A stretch of 64,000 nucleotides of DNA, from positions 103,301,278 to 103,365,277 of the forward strand of contig JAUPFV010000003.1 in assembly GCA_036936605.1 (NCBI GenBank), read 5' to 3'. Made by a program: the position numbers and the translations under genes. Positions 35,881 to 47,739 of this stretch are shown here, in pieces. The stretch is from Limnanthes douglasii subsp. nivea (Eukaryota > Streptophyta > Magnoliopsida > Brassicales > Limnanthaceae). Below the pieces are notes generated by a model, which had not been told where the DNA came from, did not search any database, and saw only the letters and a list, made by a program, of their open reading frames with translations. Numbering within the stretch: the stretch's first letter is position 1; each line of letters begins with the position of its first letter.

Positions 35881-37643
35881 TTTAATACAAGTGTGATAAC
35901 ATTATATTCCTTTAGCTTTGTAGAGCTCGTGGAACTCACGACTGCAAATTTCTAACAATTATCTTTCCTAAGATGCTTGATCTTTCTTTTTATCGACTTC
36001 TCAATCATATTCTTTCATTTGACAAATGTTGAATATGCATCATATATTATTTTCATAAAATAAACTCACACTATCCTTGAATAATCATCGATAAAACTCA
36101 TGTACTATATGACTCTACTCTTTGATGGAATTTTGTTTGGGACCTAAAGATTTGAGTAAATAAAATCCAACATCCTTTTAGTATTTTTTACAAGTGACTT
36201 GCTGAATTTGACTCTAGTTTGTTTACCAAACACACAATCTTTACAAAATTTTAATGATTTTGCTTTACACCTTTTCAATAAATCTCTATTTCTAAAAATA
36301 GCTAATCATCTTCCACTCATGTGACTCAGATGCCAATTTCATAATTAATTTTGATCCTATCAAATTTGGATATTACTCATTGATCATACTACTATAGCAT
36401 CGCCCACAAAAACACGTCCCTGAAGATTGTAAAGCCCATATGCAAAATTCCATTCATACACATAATTGAACCTTTTGCCACTTTGATTACACCATCGTCT
36501 GCATGATATCTTGTAACCCTAAGAGTTATTGTCCCAAGAGATATCATGTTTCTCATAAACTCAAAAACATATCAGTATGTTATGATCTTAATAACCCTAC
36601 CAAATATGTGGATCCTGACGTTACAGGTACCACCAATAGGCAACAAATGATTATTCACTAAACAAACAGTTCTCTGCATTGGATTTTAAGTATCAAACCA
36701 TTGCTTAAACTGAAACATGTGATACATATCACCAGTGTCAAATACCCTAGATTTTTCCCCACAGTTTGAACTTACAGATAACACATATCCTCTATCATTA
36801 TTTTCACTATCATCACAATTGTTCACACATTTTGCTAGGTTTGTAATATTTTCTTTTTGATTTCCTTTCTTACCTTTTCATTCCGGACAGTATCTTTTAT
36901 AATGACCTTGCACATAACATTCACAACAATTTGATTTCTTGGATTTTAAATTGGATTTACATTTCTTTTTCTTTGAAGAACTCACTTTGTTGATAGATTT
37001 TCCCTTGGTCATAAGAAATTTCCCTTCTACGTGATTGTCTCGCTGCAACTGTCTCCGCTCTTTTTTATTTTAGTGCCCCTTTGATATACACTAGAGATAA
37101 CTTATCCTAACCATAAATTATGGTATCCACGCAGTTCTTATAGGAAGTTGATAACGATCTCAATACAAATAAATCTTGATCTTCATCATTAATGATGATA
37201 TCAATGTTATCCAGATCCATAATAATTTATATAAAATTATCTAGGTGTTAAGTTATGAACATACATTCTTTCATTCTAAAATCATACACGCATTTTTTCA
37301 AGTATAACTGGTTCACGGCTAATCTCTACGTAAAGTTCTCCCAACTTCTTTCATACGCAAGCAGTAGTCTTCTACCCATTAATCTCGCAAAGAACATTAT
37401 CCTTTACACTCATTAAAATCTAATATAAAGCCTTTTCATTAAGATCGTTCTTATCTTCTTCTTTAATTTTTTCTGGTAAATTATTTTCCATAACATTCCA
37501 CAGCCCTTGCATTATCGATAAAGATTACAACTTAATCATCCACAGTGAAAAACTTGACCCCCCATTAAAATATTATGATTTTGTATTTTATTGTGTAAAT
37601 ACTATTATAAAACCTAATGCAAAACCTAATTTCATAACCCAAA
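35881..37643 (-). pseudogene. Copia gag, protease and integrase start
   Basis: Read on the minus strand from the primer site: gag, with the knuckle CECYVQGHYKRYCPE at about 36930-36880. Next is the protease region, where RVFDTGDMYHM (about 36750) replaces the usual DSGASxHM. Then come the integrase entry CVFGKQTRVKFSKS (about 36220) and the core start MSFIDDYSRIVSEYF (about 36090). EICSREFHELYKAKGI and HTCIKT (about 35950-35882) end the copia sequence, which then switches abruptly to gypsy gag. The rest of integrase and the catalytic half of RT are missing, and copia resumes at about 30213. Frameshifts abound. Confidence 0.8.
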
Positions 37644-37655
37644 GCTCTAATACCA
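37644..37655 (-). other. Copia primer-binding site
   Basis: Minus-strand TGGTATTAGAGC is one base from TGGTATCAGAGC, the initiator-methionine tRNA complement used by most plant copia elements. It lies immediately inside the LTR end at 37659. Confidence 0.85.
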
Positions 37656-37658
37656 ATT

Positions 37659-37722
37659 TGTTATGAATTATTATGCAATATATCACAAATAGCTCAAATA
37701 CAAAACAAAATAAAAAGCATGC
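37659..37722 (-). repeat. 5' LTR remnant of copia element
   Basis: Only the primer-proximal 63 bp of the LTR align with 28983-29045. Beyond about 37722 the sequence is unrelated, so the outer part of this LTR was lost or replaced. Confidence 0.7.
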
Positions 37723-37990
37723 CCTCCATAGGGTTTTACTGATACTTGTGAAAAATAAATTAATCCTTGCATTTATTTTAGTTAAGGTGGATGAAATCAG
37801 ACCTCCAAAAGGTTTCATTTATACTTAAAAATATTAAAGTTATCTTAGTTTCATTATGTGAAATTAGCCCTCCGGAAGGTTTTATTGGTATATGAGATAA
37901 TTAAAATAATGATTAATGATAATATTCTCAAACTCGTAAATATGTGTTAGTATGAGTTTCCCTTCGGTGTCCTATTACCATGGTATGTTA
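37723..37990. repeat. Diverged short repeats with CCTCC..GGTTTYAYT core
   Basis: GCCCTCCATAGGGTTTTACT, GACCTCCAAAAGGTTTCATT and GCCCTCCGGAAGGTTTTATT occur at about 37721, 37800 and 37869, spaced 69-80 bp. A fourth, weak copy (CCCTTCGGTGTCC) lies at about 37961. They look like old tandem units. No family is recognised. Confidence 0.5.
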
Positions 37991-38060
37991 TGTTTACGTC
38001 TATACGTTATATTCAAGTATGTTAAGTTGTTATATGTCAAATTTATTCATGTGTTATGTG

Positions 38061-38062
<2 letters not shown>

Positions 38063-38142
<80 letters not shown>

Positions 38143-38146
38143 GTGT
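38063..38146. repeat. Microsatellite (AT)n(GT)n(ATGT)n
   Basis: About 48 bp of AT, then GT, then ATGT/TATG units. Frames across it are artefacts. Confidence 0.95.
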
Positions 38147-39059
38147 CCTTAAATTAATGTTATGAGTTAAATCTGATGTGGAGAAAACCCCCAATGTTGG
38201 ATGACTCATATTTTAATTAGTATAAAGAAGACATAAACCTATTATTAAAGTGTTAGGATTATGACCTCACACCAATGAAACTTAACCGAGACGCTCTTAG
38301 TCATGAAAGTTCACCCAAAGAAACAAAGAGGTATGAAAACTCAAACGGTCTAATCGGTTGTCGTTGGACTGCATGCTTCAAGGGATAACACATATGTTTT
38401 ATGGGGATGTCCTAACAAATAATACTAATGACTTGAAGTTTCTCACAAAAATTGAGAAATCATTTGTTAATAATCTCATGTATTTGGTTGTTTCGGAAGT
38501 TAATCTTATTAATATGAAGAATAATAGTGAACTAATTTTGTTGGAACAACTCATATATGTATTGTTTTGCAAGGTACACTAAGGAGTTGGAGGCTAAATG
38601 AGGATGAGAAGTTTATCTTTATAACTGACGGGAGCTCGTGCAAAAAATTTCCCATTTTTGATTTAAATTTAAATTTTACCACATGATTTTTACTATTTTT
38701 GGAGAATGTTATGTATGTTTATACGTTTTGAAGGAACTTGATTTATTTTGTCCCTTTGGACATGTATAGTTATTCTTGTCTTTTAGGAAATAAAAGTTTA
38801 GTCACTCTTATAATAATAATATGATTGTTGGTTATGGTAACTTCATAATTGAATATAACTTTATAATTGAATGTAGCTTTTATTTATTAGATATTATTAA
38901 CAATCACAATATTACCATGAATGCACAACTAGCGGCGAGTATGATTAATAAAACCAAAACTCTTCTAAATTGTATTACAAACGGTTTGGTCATATATCCA
39001 AAGTAAGGATGGATAAACTTGTAGTGGAAGTTTTATTAGGTCTTATCGGTTACATGTGA
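38147..39059. other. Spacer upstream of copia pol, unassigned
   Basis: Probably contains the gag/protease or LTR of the plus-strand copia element, but I could not match any block. The frame at 38358-38582 is open without a recognisable motif. Confidence 0.4.
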
Positions 39060-40900
39060 TTATGATACTTTTACATAGTGTATCAAAGAGAAACAAACCA
39101 AAACCAAAAGAGTATAAGCAGATAAAACAACCGAAGTCGTGGAATTGATTATCAGTGGACCATTTCCAAATGAATCATGATACGTGAAATGATACTTCAT
39201 ATCTTTTATAGATGACTTCTTTAATTTTGGGCACTTTTACATTCTTCATGAAAAGTACAAGATCATGGATAAGTTTAAATATTTTAGGACCAAAATTTAA
39301 AAACAACTAGTTAAAAGAAATAATAGCATTAGATATGATTTTGGTGGTAAATATTATGGTAAATATGATGGGTTGGGTGAACAACATCAATGACCATTTG
39401 CGAAACACCTAAAGGAGTGTGACATAGTCTTAGTATACATTATCGGGTTCATCCCACATGAATATTGTATGAGAGATGATATAATACACTAAATAATATG
39501 ATTAGAAGTATCATTAAGTAAATTATAACTATCATTATCTCTCTGCGTGGGAAGCCATCAAATGTGTCGCATACATACTCAATAGAGTACCAATTAATGC
39601 AAACGTTTAAACCCCATATGATCTCTAGGATGGGTGTAAGCCTAATTTAAAATATCCACATATATGTGGGTGTTCAGCTTAGGCAAGGGCATACAAACCT
39701 TAGGGGAAAATGGATAAAAAACGGTTAACATTTTCTTCATTGGTTATTTTGAATATTCAAAGGGATTTGAGTTTTATGATCCTCAAACTAGTAGTATTTT
39801 TTAGATGAGAACAATTAAATTAATGGAAGATAAAATATGTTCATTTTGAGGAATAATATGTAGAGATTCATGAAGTTTCCAACATAGATACCCAAGTATA
39901 AAAAGATTAGACTTTAATGTTAATCATTTTATCCCCATTAATATAAGGTTATACTCCAAAAAATATTGATGTTTCACTTGAGCGTTTTAACCAGGGCACT
40001 AATATAGTCTAATTTAAACAAGATGACATTTAATGTAATCTTCCATAAGTAGATCAAAACGGCATTGTTCATAATACTCAAACTCTACCTCCTCAAGAAG
40101 TAAAACAAGAAGTAATGGTGCTATTAAGAAGGTCCAGGAGAATAAATAAGAATGTTATACCATCTGATTATATGATATATCTTCAATAACATAAAGAGTC
40201 ATGTGTTGTCATTGTATATGATCCCTCATCCTACAAACAAGCCACGCAAATCTCTAACTCTTGGATGTGGACTGACGTGTTATGATGGAAAAGTATAAAT
40301 TGATATAATATAATGTGGTATGAGAACTTGTCCTATTATGTAAAAGGAAAAGGTCAATTAGTTGTAAGTGAGTTTACAAAACCAAACACAATTCCATGGG
40401 TAATCTGGAGAGACATAAACACGTCTTGTAACGAAAGATTATACCTAATATGAAATGATTAATAATATGGAAAACCTTCTCTTCGGTATCAAAGAAGGAT
40501 TTTTCTTGAACAATCATAGCATTAGTTGTGCGCTTTGATCGTGAGATTCATTAAATAAACATAAAGACAACATTTCTCAATGATGATATCGAGGAAGTGA
40601 TCTATATGGTGCAACCATAAAACTAGGTAGCTCAAATAATATGGTATATATGGTTAAATAATACATTTATGGGCTTAAAAATGCTTCTTGTCAGTGGTAC
40701 CATAAATTTGTTGAGGTGATAATATCTATTGTGGAGGTGATAATATCTATTGGCTTTTAAGTTCATATATGTTAAACAGATAGTTCACATGAGTCAGAAA
40801 AATATAGATCAGATCGGTACAAACTCCATAGAAAATATTTTTAGAAAGATGGTATTGCCAAAACAAATTCAGGAACATACTCTGAGGATGAGTATAATTG
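39060..40900 (+). pseudogene. Copia pol remnant: integrase and RT start
   Basis: Plus-strand integrase: EVVELIISGPFPNES, FISFIDDFFNFGHFYILHEK and FGGKYYGKYDGLGEQ (39140-39390), then WEAIKCVAYILNRVPINAN (39550-39600). RT: IALVVRFDREIH...INIKTTFLNDDIEE, VIYMVQP (40520-40620) and YIYGLKNASCQWYHKF (40655-40710). A 24-bp direct duplication (GTGATAATATCTATTG...) follows at about 40716-40760, and the RT is cut off before its catalytic YVDD. It is full of stops. It is a separate, oppositely oriented insertion from the copia at 28983-37722. Confidence 0.8.
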
Positions 40901-41369
40901 ATTTATATGGTTGTAAGTTTCAGTAAGATTTTTTGTAATATGATCCGATTAATATTTGTAATATTGTATAAATAAAGGTTTATTGCTATATATGACGTGG
41001 TTAGGTTTATTTACATATGTTACTCTATTAGATCTCCAAGGTAGGACCATTTAAGAGTAAATCTACCATTAATGGGTACGAGAATACGTGTAATTTGGAT
41101 GTGAAATAACTATTTAAAAAAAACTAAAAAATGGAGTAGCAAAATTACGTACAATTTGGTTACAAAATAAGTCTGAAAAAAATAATTTTTGTTTAGTTGC
41201 AAAATTACATGTAATTTGGTTGCGAAAAAAATTTGTTGTTTAGTTGCGAAATTATGTACACTATAGTTGTGAATTTGGCCTTGATTATTTTTCTCCGCAT
41301 ATCACTCATGAATTTTGTTTTGTTCATATTTGAAAAAATAAAAACATAAGTGTATTCATTTTTTTAAAG
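40901..41369. other. Spacer between copia remnant and Mutator-like element
   Basis: AT-rich. Between 41100 and 41280 the phrase 'tgcaaaattacgtacaatttggttacaaaat' recurs in three or four diverged copies. No gene. Confidence 0.5.
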
Positions 41370-41483
41370 AGAAAAGTAATCATAAATACCTACTCAAGTA
41401 TGTAATACCAAAGTGGTACCCACTTTTAAACTAGTTTCATAAAATACCTAGAATAATAATTTAAACAAATGTACCATCTAGGG

Positions 41484-41490
41484 TATAAAA
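41484..41490 (+). promoter_or_regulatory. TATA box of the ULP1-type gene
   Basis: TATAAAA in the context GGGTATAAAAGGGGG, about 900 bp before the first coding exon. The interval contains a leader and probably a leader intron ending in ATCCAG before the ATG at 42401. Confidence 0.55.
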
Positions 41491-42400
41491 GGGGGCAATA
41501 TGGTTACAACCTACTTTTTTCATCTCATAAGCCTCACTTTTGGGTTCCAATTCCTTCCATTTTCACTTTTCTAATTTTGAGGAGAGAGAAACACGAAACT
41601 CGTGAGTGAACCAAAAAACCACCTTAAACACAACTGTGAACTAACCTTTCAGGCGACGATATCACTTTCCGACTCCGATCAACGGTTAGAAGAGGACGTT
41701 GCTAGCGATAATATCACATTATGATATACTTTTTGACGGTGTTTTACTGTAATAGGTAAGTTTCCTTGTCCCGGTGTTTTTTTGGCCGGATGAGACACTG
41801 TAACGTCCTAGACTACTGTTTCGTGTGTTATTTCGGTTTCGAAGTCTAGTAATGGATAATAGACAGTTCTCCGACGACGTTTTTTCTTGATTTCAGCAGT
41901 TCTATGTATATCAGTTTGCATGTTGTCGATATATCGTTTTTTAAAATTTCGTGTGTTAGTTAAGGGTTGAAAATATTTGGGTGAGACTGTATGTGTTATG
42001 TTAGTGTCGATGTTGATATCAGAGAATGCCGATGGAGCAGATAATGGTTAGTTGATTGTTTTACATGAATCACAACCTCGCCGTGAAATTTTATCCCTAT
42101 TTAGCAATGTCTGTATTTCAGCAAGTATTAGCATCATATGCATACAATATTGTACTTATCTAGAAATGTATGCAATTTGTGTTGCAATGTCAGCCCTAAA
42201 TCTGCAATAAATCTAGCAATGTGTATAAAGTTACTTGATGTTGTTGTTTGGTTAGTGAAACTAGTGGAGTGTTTGGTTAGTAATGTCTAGGATTGTGGAA
42301 AGTTTTTTGTGTTATGTTGGGATGATTGCGATATATGTTACTAATGCGATGTAAGGATTATGATTAAGTTTACTCAAAATTTCCATATATCCAGGCAAAC

Positions 42401-43695
42401 ATGACTAAGACGGGAGTATTCTACAGGTCTGGTTTAGTCAGTATAATCAACCTTCTAAGACGGAATATAATTACAACAGAACACATAGAAGCTGCAAGAG
42501 ACACCCCGTTCTATACGTTTCTAAAAACATCGTTCGACGTAAGGAACGAGAATCTAAAGCTGAAAAAGTTCCACAACCTGATCGAGGAAATTTGTAGTTT
42601 TTACGATATGAAAAGGAAGGATTTCAAGATAGGTTGTAAGTATGTTAAGCTAACTACGAAGGATGTGAATGCCATATTTGGGTCGAAACACGGGAACGAG
42701 GAGATGCCTATGAATAAAATATAAGCCTTTATCGAATGGTATGCTGATGGAGCTGAGAACGATTCGATGTTAATGCATAAGTATTTTTTTATCCCCACAC
42801 AAAGAGGAGCGGGCCAAAGAATGACAAATCAGTGTCTAATGCATTGATAAAGGTGAACAAATTGTTGAAATTTGTATTTGTTTGGAATTGTTGTTGCAGC
42901 ATATTAGTATGTTGAATGTCATCGCAGTCTATCTAGCAATGCCAGAATAAGATTATTTGTTTCGAATTGTTGTTACAGTATGTTAGTATGATGTTATATT
43001 TTTACATGTATCTAGAAATGTGATCGTAGTCTATCTAGCAATGTTATAATAGGAGTATTTGTTTTGAATTACTATTGCAGTATTTTATTATGTTATTTTT
43101 TACATGTATCTAGAAATGTCATCGTAGTCTATCTAGCAATGTCATAATAGGAGTAATTGTTTTGAATTGTTGTTGCAGTATATGAGTATGATGTTATTTT
43201 TTTTCTAGGAATTGATAGAGAAAACAATCAGTGACGGAGGGAAGGACGAGACGAAAGACGTTGCTCGTTTGTTGATACTTTTCATATGCTCGACAATGTT
43301 CTTTTTAGTGTCAAGCGATGTAGTCGGCTGGACCGCAGTATTCTACGTGGAGGATCTTGAGAAAATAAAGGACTACGACTGGTCTAGAGCTATAGTTGAG
43401 AAGCTGCAGAAGTCACTGGACAAATGTATTAAGGCCGAGAATCCCGGTAGAGTGATCGGATGCGTTGCTCTTCTGTTTGTAAGGACGATTGCTTATGTTA
43501 TTACGTTAGTTTTTAAAACCATATTTGAATGTTGTGTTATTTTGTATGCAGCCCTTTTTGATGGAGCACAATTTCATCGAAGTTAAAATTCCAAGGTCAA
43601 ACATAATCCCTAGGTGTTATAAGTGGTGGGGATTGAATGGGAAGAAGTCAACTTTTGAAATGATCCAGATGGTCAGCCAACTTAGAGATGCGCAG
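42401..43695 (+). pseudogene. ULP1-type MULE gene, N-terminal (PMD/DUF1985-like) exons
   Basis: Exon from ATG 42401 (MTKTGVFYRSGLVSIINL), with LKKFHNLIEEICSFYDMKRK and TTKDVNAIFG. An in-frame TAA at 42721 and a T-run frameshift at about 42784 interrupt it before a likely donor after ALIK at about 42850. The second exon is 43210-43479 (ELIEKTISDGGKDETKDVARLL, YVEDLEKIKDYDWSRAIVEKL, GRVIGCVALLF), with donor GTAAGG at 43480. The third, after acceptor TATGCAG, is 43550-43695 (PFLMEHNFIEVKIPRS, CYKWWGLNGKK), with donor GTAAG. The 'ED(L)xKxxxYDW' pattern is typical of the domain that precedes ULP1 proteases in plant transposon-borne genes. The introns carry TATCTAGCAATG copies. Confidence 0.65.
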
Positions 43696-43993
43696 GTAAG
43701 ATAAATATGATTGGGTAGCTGATGATATTCCTACTAAGTATCTAACAATGTTTAGATTTAACTTATCTAGAAATGTATCAAAGTATAACCTATCTAGCAG
43801 TGACGTAGAATCCCTAAATCGCAACCAGTTGACGTTTATTATCTGGTAACTGCATACTCAAAGCAATCACAATCACTGGAACCTGAGTAGGCAATAATAG
43901 TAATTCATAACTCACAACCATGATTAAATTGTTGCGAGGCAATCGCATTTGCCTATCTGAATGTCTATTATATTGTCAATTTGTATTTGTTAG

Positions 43994-45433
43994 GTTATGG
44001 ATGATGAGTTATCGTTGACAGAGGCTGAATGTCAAGATTTTAGAGAAAATGAATTAGGGGGGAGCTCTGAAGATGTTGCAGAAACCAGTGAGGCAATGAG
44101 TCGGAAAAGAAAGAAGTCTGTTGCAGACAGAAGTGTAAGAAGACATAAAAAATAGTTCCATGATGAGGCTAGAACAAGTCGTAAAAGAAGATTGCACATT
44201 GAGATTGAGGACAACACAATACCGCTAGCAGCAGGAGAGAAATATGATGTTACGTTGCGTCAATTCATGACAAAGAAGAAGTCGACAGTCTGTGCAACAA
44301 AAGCCAACAGGTTGAAAAAGAAAGAGCACCGTAGGTCGAGTATTCCAAGTTTTGAGAGATTGTCACAGTCGGTACTACGTGATAAGCGGGTGCTGAAAAG
44401 TGCAGCAGGATACACCGATTGAAAGTTGAAAACAAAAAGTTGAAAATCTCGACTGAATAGTGATACCAACAAGTGAGTATTCGTATGCTTTTTACGGACA
44501 AAGCATCTATAACAAATCATGTATACTATTTAACATGCTTGTTTGACATAAGTTGAAGTACCGCGGAAAGAGTTAAATCAGTTGAAAGTGTAGCTCGAGG
44601 TAGCAGATGACATTGTAGATGATGATAATGCTGAACTTCTCAACACCTTATCAATGCCATTTTGCTGTGAAGATAAGGAGGATAGTGAACTAGTGGCTAC
44701 GAATATTAGCGAGAAGGTAATTAAGAAAACAGTTGTTTACCAATCTCGCAGGCATGGATTTGTGCCGAAGAGGAGCATAAAAGTTTCAGAGACTCCAATA
44801 ATAACTGAAGCAGAGGATATTGAGGTGCAGGAAACAACGGAAGAACAAAAGGAGTTTGAGACAGTTGAGATAAACGAGAATGAAGAATCAGAAGAGGCGA
44901 ACTTAGAAGGAGCTGTAGGGTTGGTTGACTCTGAAACACATGTTTAACCTAGACCAGAGACTACGTTAAAGGATGGTATTGTTGTAGATGTCATTGGGAA
45001 GCAGATAGAGCCTACCATACTTGTGTGTGATGCTGATAATGAGAAAGGGGATGTGGATGCAAGATTATCACCTCTAACTCATATTTTCGGCGTACAAAGT
45101 GAAGTTGTCTTAGCTGAACAAGGACATAAAGTTGGATCTAACGAGGTTGATGGACAAGAGTTAGTGGTGTACACACGTGAGCCGTTCGACAGACAGTGCA
45201 ACGATGAAACCAAAACTACGGAACAACAGGTGGAGAACCCAGAAAATATAGAGGAAGAAGAAATTGTGGTAACGAGACAGGATAAAGAAGAAGCTAACAA
45301 ACAGGACGTTAAAACCACTGCAGATTTAACCAAAGACATTGAAGAAGCACCTACTGGGGTGGAGAATGTAGCCCCAGAAGTCCTAGTGCCAGAACCTGAC
45401 GTTTAGAAGGTGGTGGAGAATGTGGCTGAAGAT
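43994..45433 (+). pseudogene. ULP1-type MULE gene, charged linker region
   Basis: After a motif-bearing intron (43696-43993) the frame resumes with VMDDELSLTEAECQDF, then basic clusters (SRKRKKS, SRKRRL, KKKS) that could be nuclear-localisation signals. A long very acidic, low-complexity stretch rich in Glu, Val and Thr follows (44654-45406). Stops break it at 44153 (TAG), 44420 (TGA), about 44945 (TAA) and 45404 (TAG). A donor at 45434 (GTAAGTGG) ends the region. Such disordered acidic linkers are common between the N-terminal domain and the protease in transposon ULP1 genes. No enzymatic motif is present. Confidence 0.55.
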
Positions 45434-45960
45434 GTAAGTGGATCTTAAAATTGTTAAGATTCATCAATATTTAGTATTATGTTTTGGCCAGTTTTGAAGT
45501 ATTCCAAGTCTAGGTTTGATAATGACTAAGATGGATTGTTGTTTTTTAAAAATGTTGTTTTGACAGTAAGAAAAGTTTAAGAGTTGAAATGGTTTTTTGT
45601 ATTTTGCATCATGATTCATTTTTATATGATAGATATATGTCGCACAAATTGCAATCATTAATACATGGTGTATAGCAAAAACTAATTAAAATAATAATAC
45701 CTGAATCAAACAAATCGCATGAAGTATTTAGGTGCAATCACAACCTCAAACTGGGTGGGGTTTTTCATGAAAATTTATCTAGCTGTATCTAGCAATGCCA
45801 GTTGGGCATAAATCTCAATCATTTCAATAACTAATCTAGCAATGAGTGATGCACTAAAATCGCAATGCATATGGGTAACAATAATCTGCAACAAAGACCG
45901 AAGTTATTACGCACGATGAAAGTAAAATAGGTCGGGGGAGATATATCTGAAAACCTGCAG

Positions 45961-47730
45961 ATATGGGTAGTGAAGTATGCAACATCCCTACAAGATAAAA
46001 CAACATCTAACGTACTGCTTGTAAGTTCTGTTATACCGTTGGCTGACGCAAGTTTTGTAGTCTGCACACAATCCTTTTATGAAGAATGTGACAAGGCTGC
46101 AGAAAATTCAAATGAAAAGAGACGTACTTTGGAATCCATCGAGGAAGGTCAAACAAATCTTGATGTAAGTGGATCTTTGTCTTACCATCAACGACAAAAG
46201 TAATGTTAGGGAATTAATTTGATATATTACAGATGCACACTGATGAGTTCCCAATGTGGAACTTATTTAGTCAGACGCGGGTTGGACAACCACAGGTTGC
46301 GTACGAAGATTGGCCGAAGCGTACAGCAACGACGCAACTCATAGATGTCAGTGAGTACAACAAGGTGTTGAAAATAAGCAGACAAGAAGAACAGGAAGAT
46401 CCAAAAGTATGGTACTTTCCAATGTCGGAGTTCTCATATATGATTGCCATTAATGTGAGCGAGATAATGGAACTCCCAAACCAAACTGAAGTAGACTTCA
46501 AGGTAATATTCTGTTCCATCGCAACAGAAATGTTAAATTAAAGGTATCTAGCAATGTTACATTAATATATCTAGCAATGTCTGATTAGTCCACCTAACAA
46601 TGTTACAATAAGGTATATAGCAATGTCCAAATATAGTATCTACCAGTAGGGAATCTAGTAATACTATCTATGTTGTCTACATATACAACATTGTTTGTTT
46701 TTAATCATTGTCATTTACCTGTTTTAAGCAATTAATTGTTAATTGATAGATCATAGATGCTTGGATATATAAGCAGCTCAAGGATGCAAATTGGAGAGTC
46801 CCTGTGAAAGGGTTTGATGATAAGTATTCATATATATGGAATTGCAACTGTAAGTGCATCAGGTATTATTTATGTTATTAAAAACAATCTACTTCCTATA
46901 GTAATGTTAAAAATTACAAGAAACACTGGCTATAAAGGAAAATATGTCAAACATTATGGATAAAGTTTTTGAAACAATGAAACCACACACATACGTTTCC
47001 CTTGTTCCTCTTTGCACCGATAACAAGCCCGATGTCAACCACTGGACGTTGCTGGTTATTGATATCGAGAATGGGACTACTAGTAGCTACAACTCACTGT
47101 TGCCATGAGCAACCACATTCCAGATAAGACGAGAAATACAGTCGATTGCATGGTAATAAATTATATGCTATAAATATATTTATTTACATCTTGCAATAGC
47201 TACCAACCTAGTGTTTGAATGAATGTTAGGGAGTCAGCAGTGTATGATATTGCAAGTGTTTATGGCCATGTTTTTTTAGTGTATCTAGAAATTTCATATC
47301 AATGTATCTAGCAATGTGATATTAGACTTACAGTCGAACAGATATATCCCTGTATCTAACAATGTCTCGTGAATGTATCTAGCAATGCCAAAAATAGTAT
47401 CTAGCAATGCCAGAAATCGTATCTAGAAATAATATAGTCGCCTATATCGCAATGTAATAAGGGGTTCGTTGATTTTACAGTTGACCTATTGCATGAAGAA
47501 AAAAATACATACCTGCTGTGAAGAGCGTATACAAAATCAAGACAATGAGAAATATCCCACAACAGGAAAAGGACAGCCTTGACTGTGGGATTTTTTTTTG
47601 TGAGTACGCGAAAGACATAATTCAGAAAATGTATGTTCCTCAAGAATATGGAAAGGATATGCAAGCTAAAAGAAAAACTGAAATATTTAATCATTTCCTC
47701 AATGATTCAAACACCAACCGACGATGGTAG
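45961..47730 (+). pseudogene. ULP1-type (C48) cysteine protease domain of MULE gene
   Basis: Exon 45961-46163 begins after acceptor CTGCAG. Exon 46233-46501 (MHTDEFPMWNLF, DWPKRTATTQLID, WYFPMSEFSYMIAIN) ends in donor GTAATA. Then come IIDAWIYKQLKDANWRVPVKG (about 46750) and NHWTLLVIDIENGTTSSYNSLLP (about 47035-47107; block quoted in parts). The last exon from about 47483 has IPQQEKDSLDCGIFFCEYAK and ends at TGA/TAG after NRRW (47728). C48 proteases need His, Asp, Gln and Cys and cleave SUMO-like proteins. Here the His (HW), Gln and Cys (DCG) are present, but the usual Asp in 'YDSL' is Asn (YNSL), and a stop follows LLP. Proteolysis is therefore doubtful; a DNA-binding or anti-silencing role like VANC is only an analogy. 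Confidence 0.75.
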
Positions 47731-47739
47731 TGTTGGGCG

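Noticed and set aside
30209..35894. ACAAGTGT at both junctions of the nested gypsy as a target-site duplication
   Set aside because: The copy at 35887 lies within copia coding sequence several bases from the breakpoint, and the copia parts at the two junctions are not adjacent, so it is coincidental.
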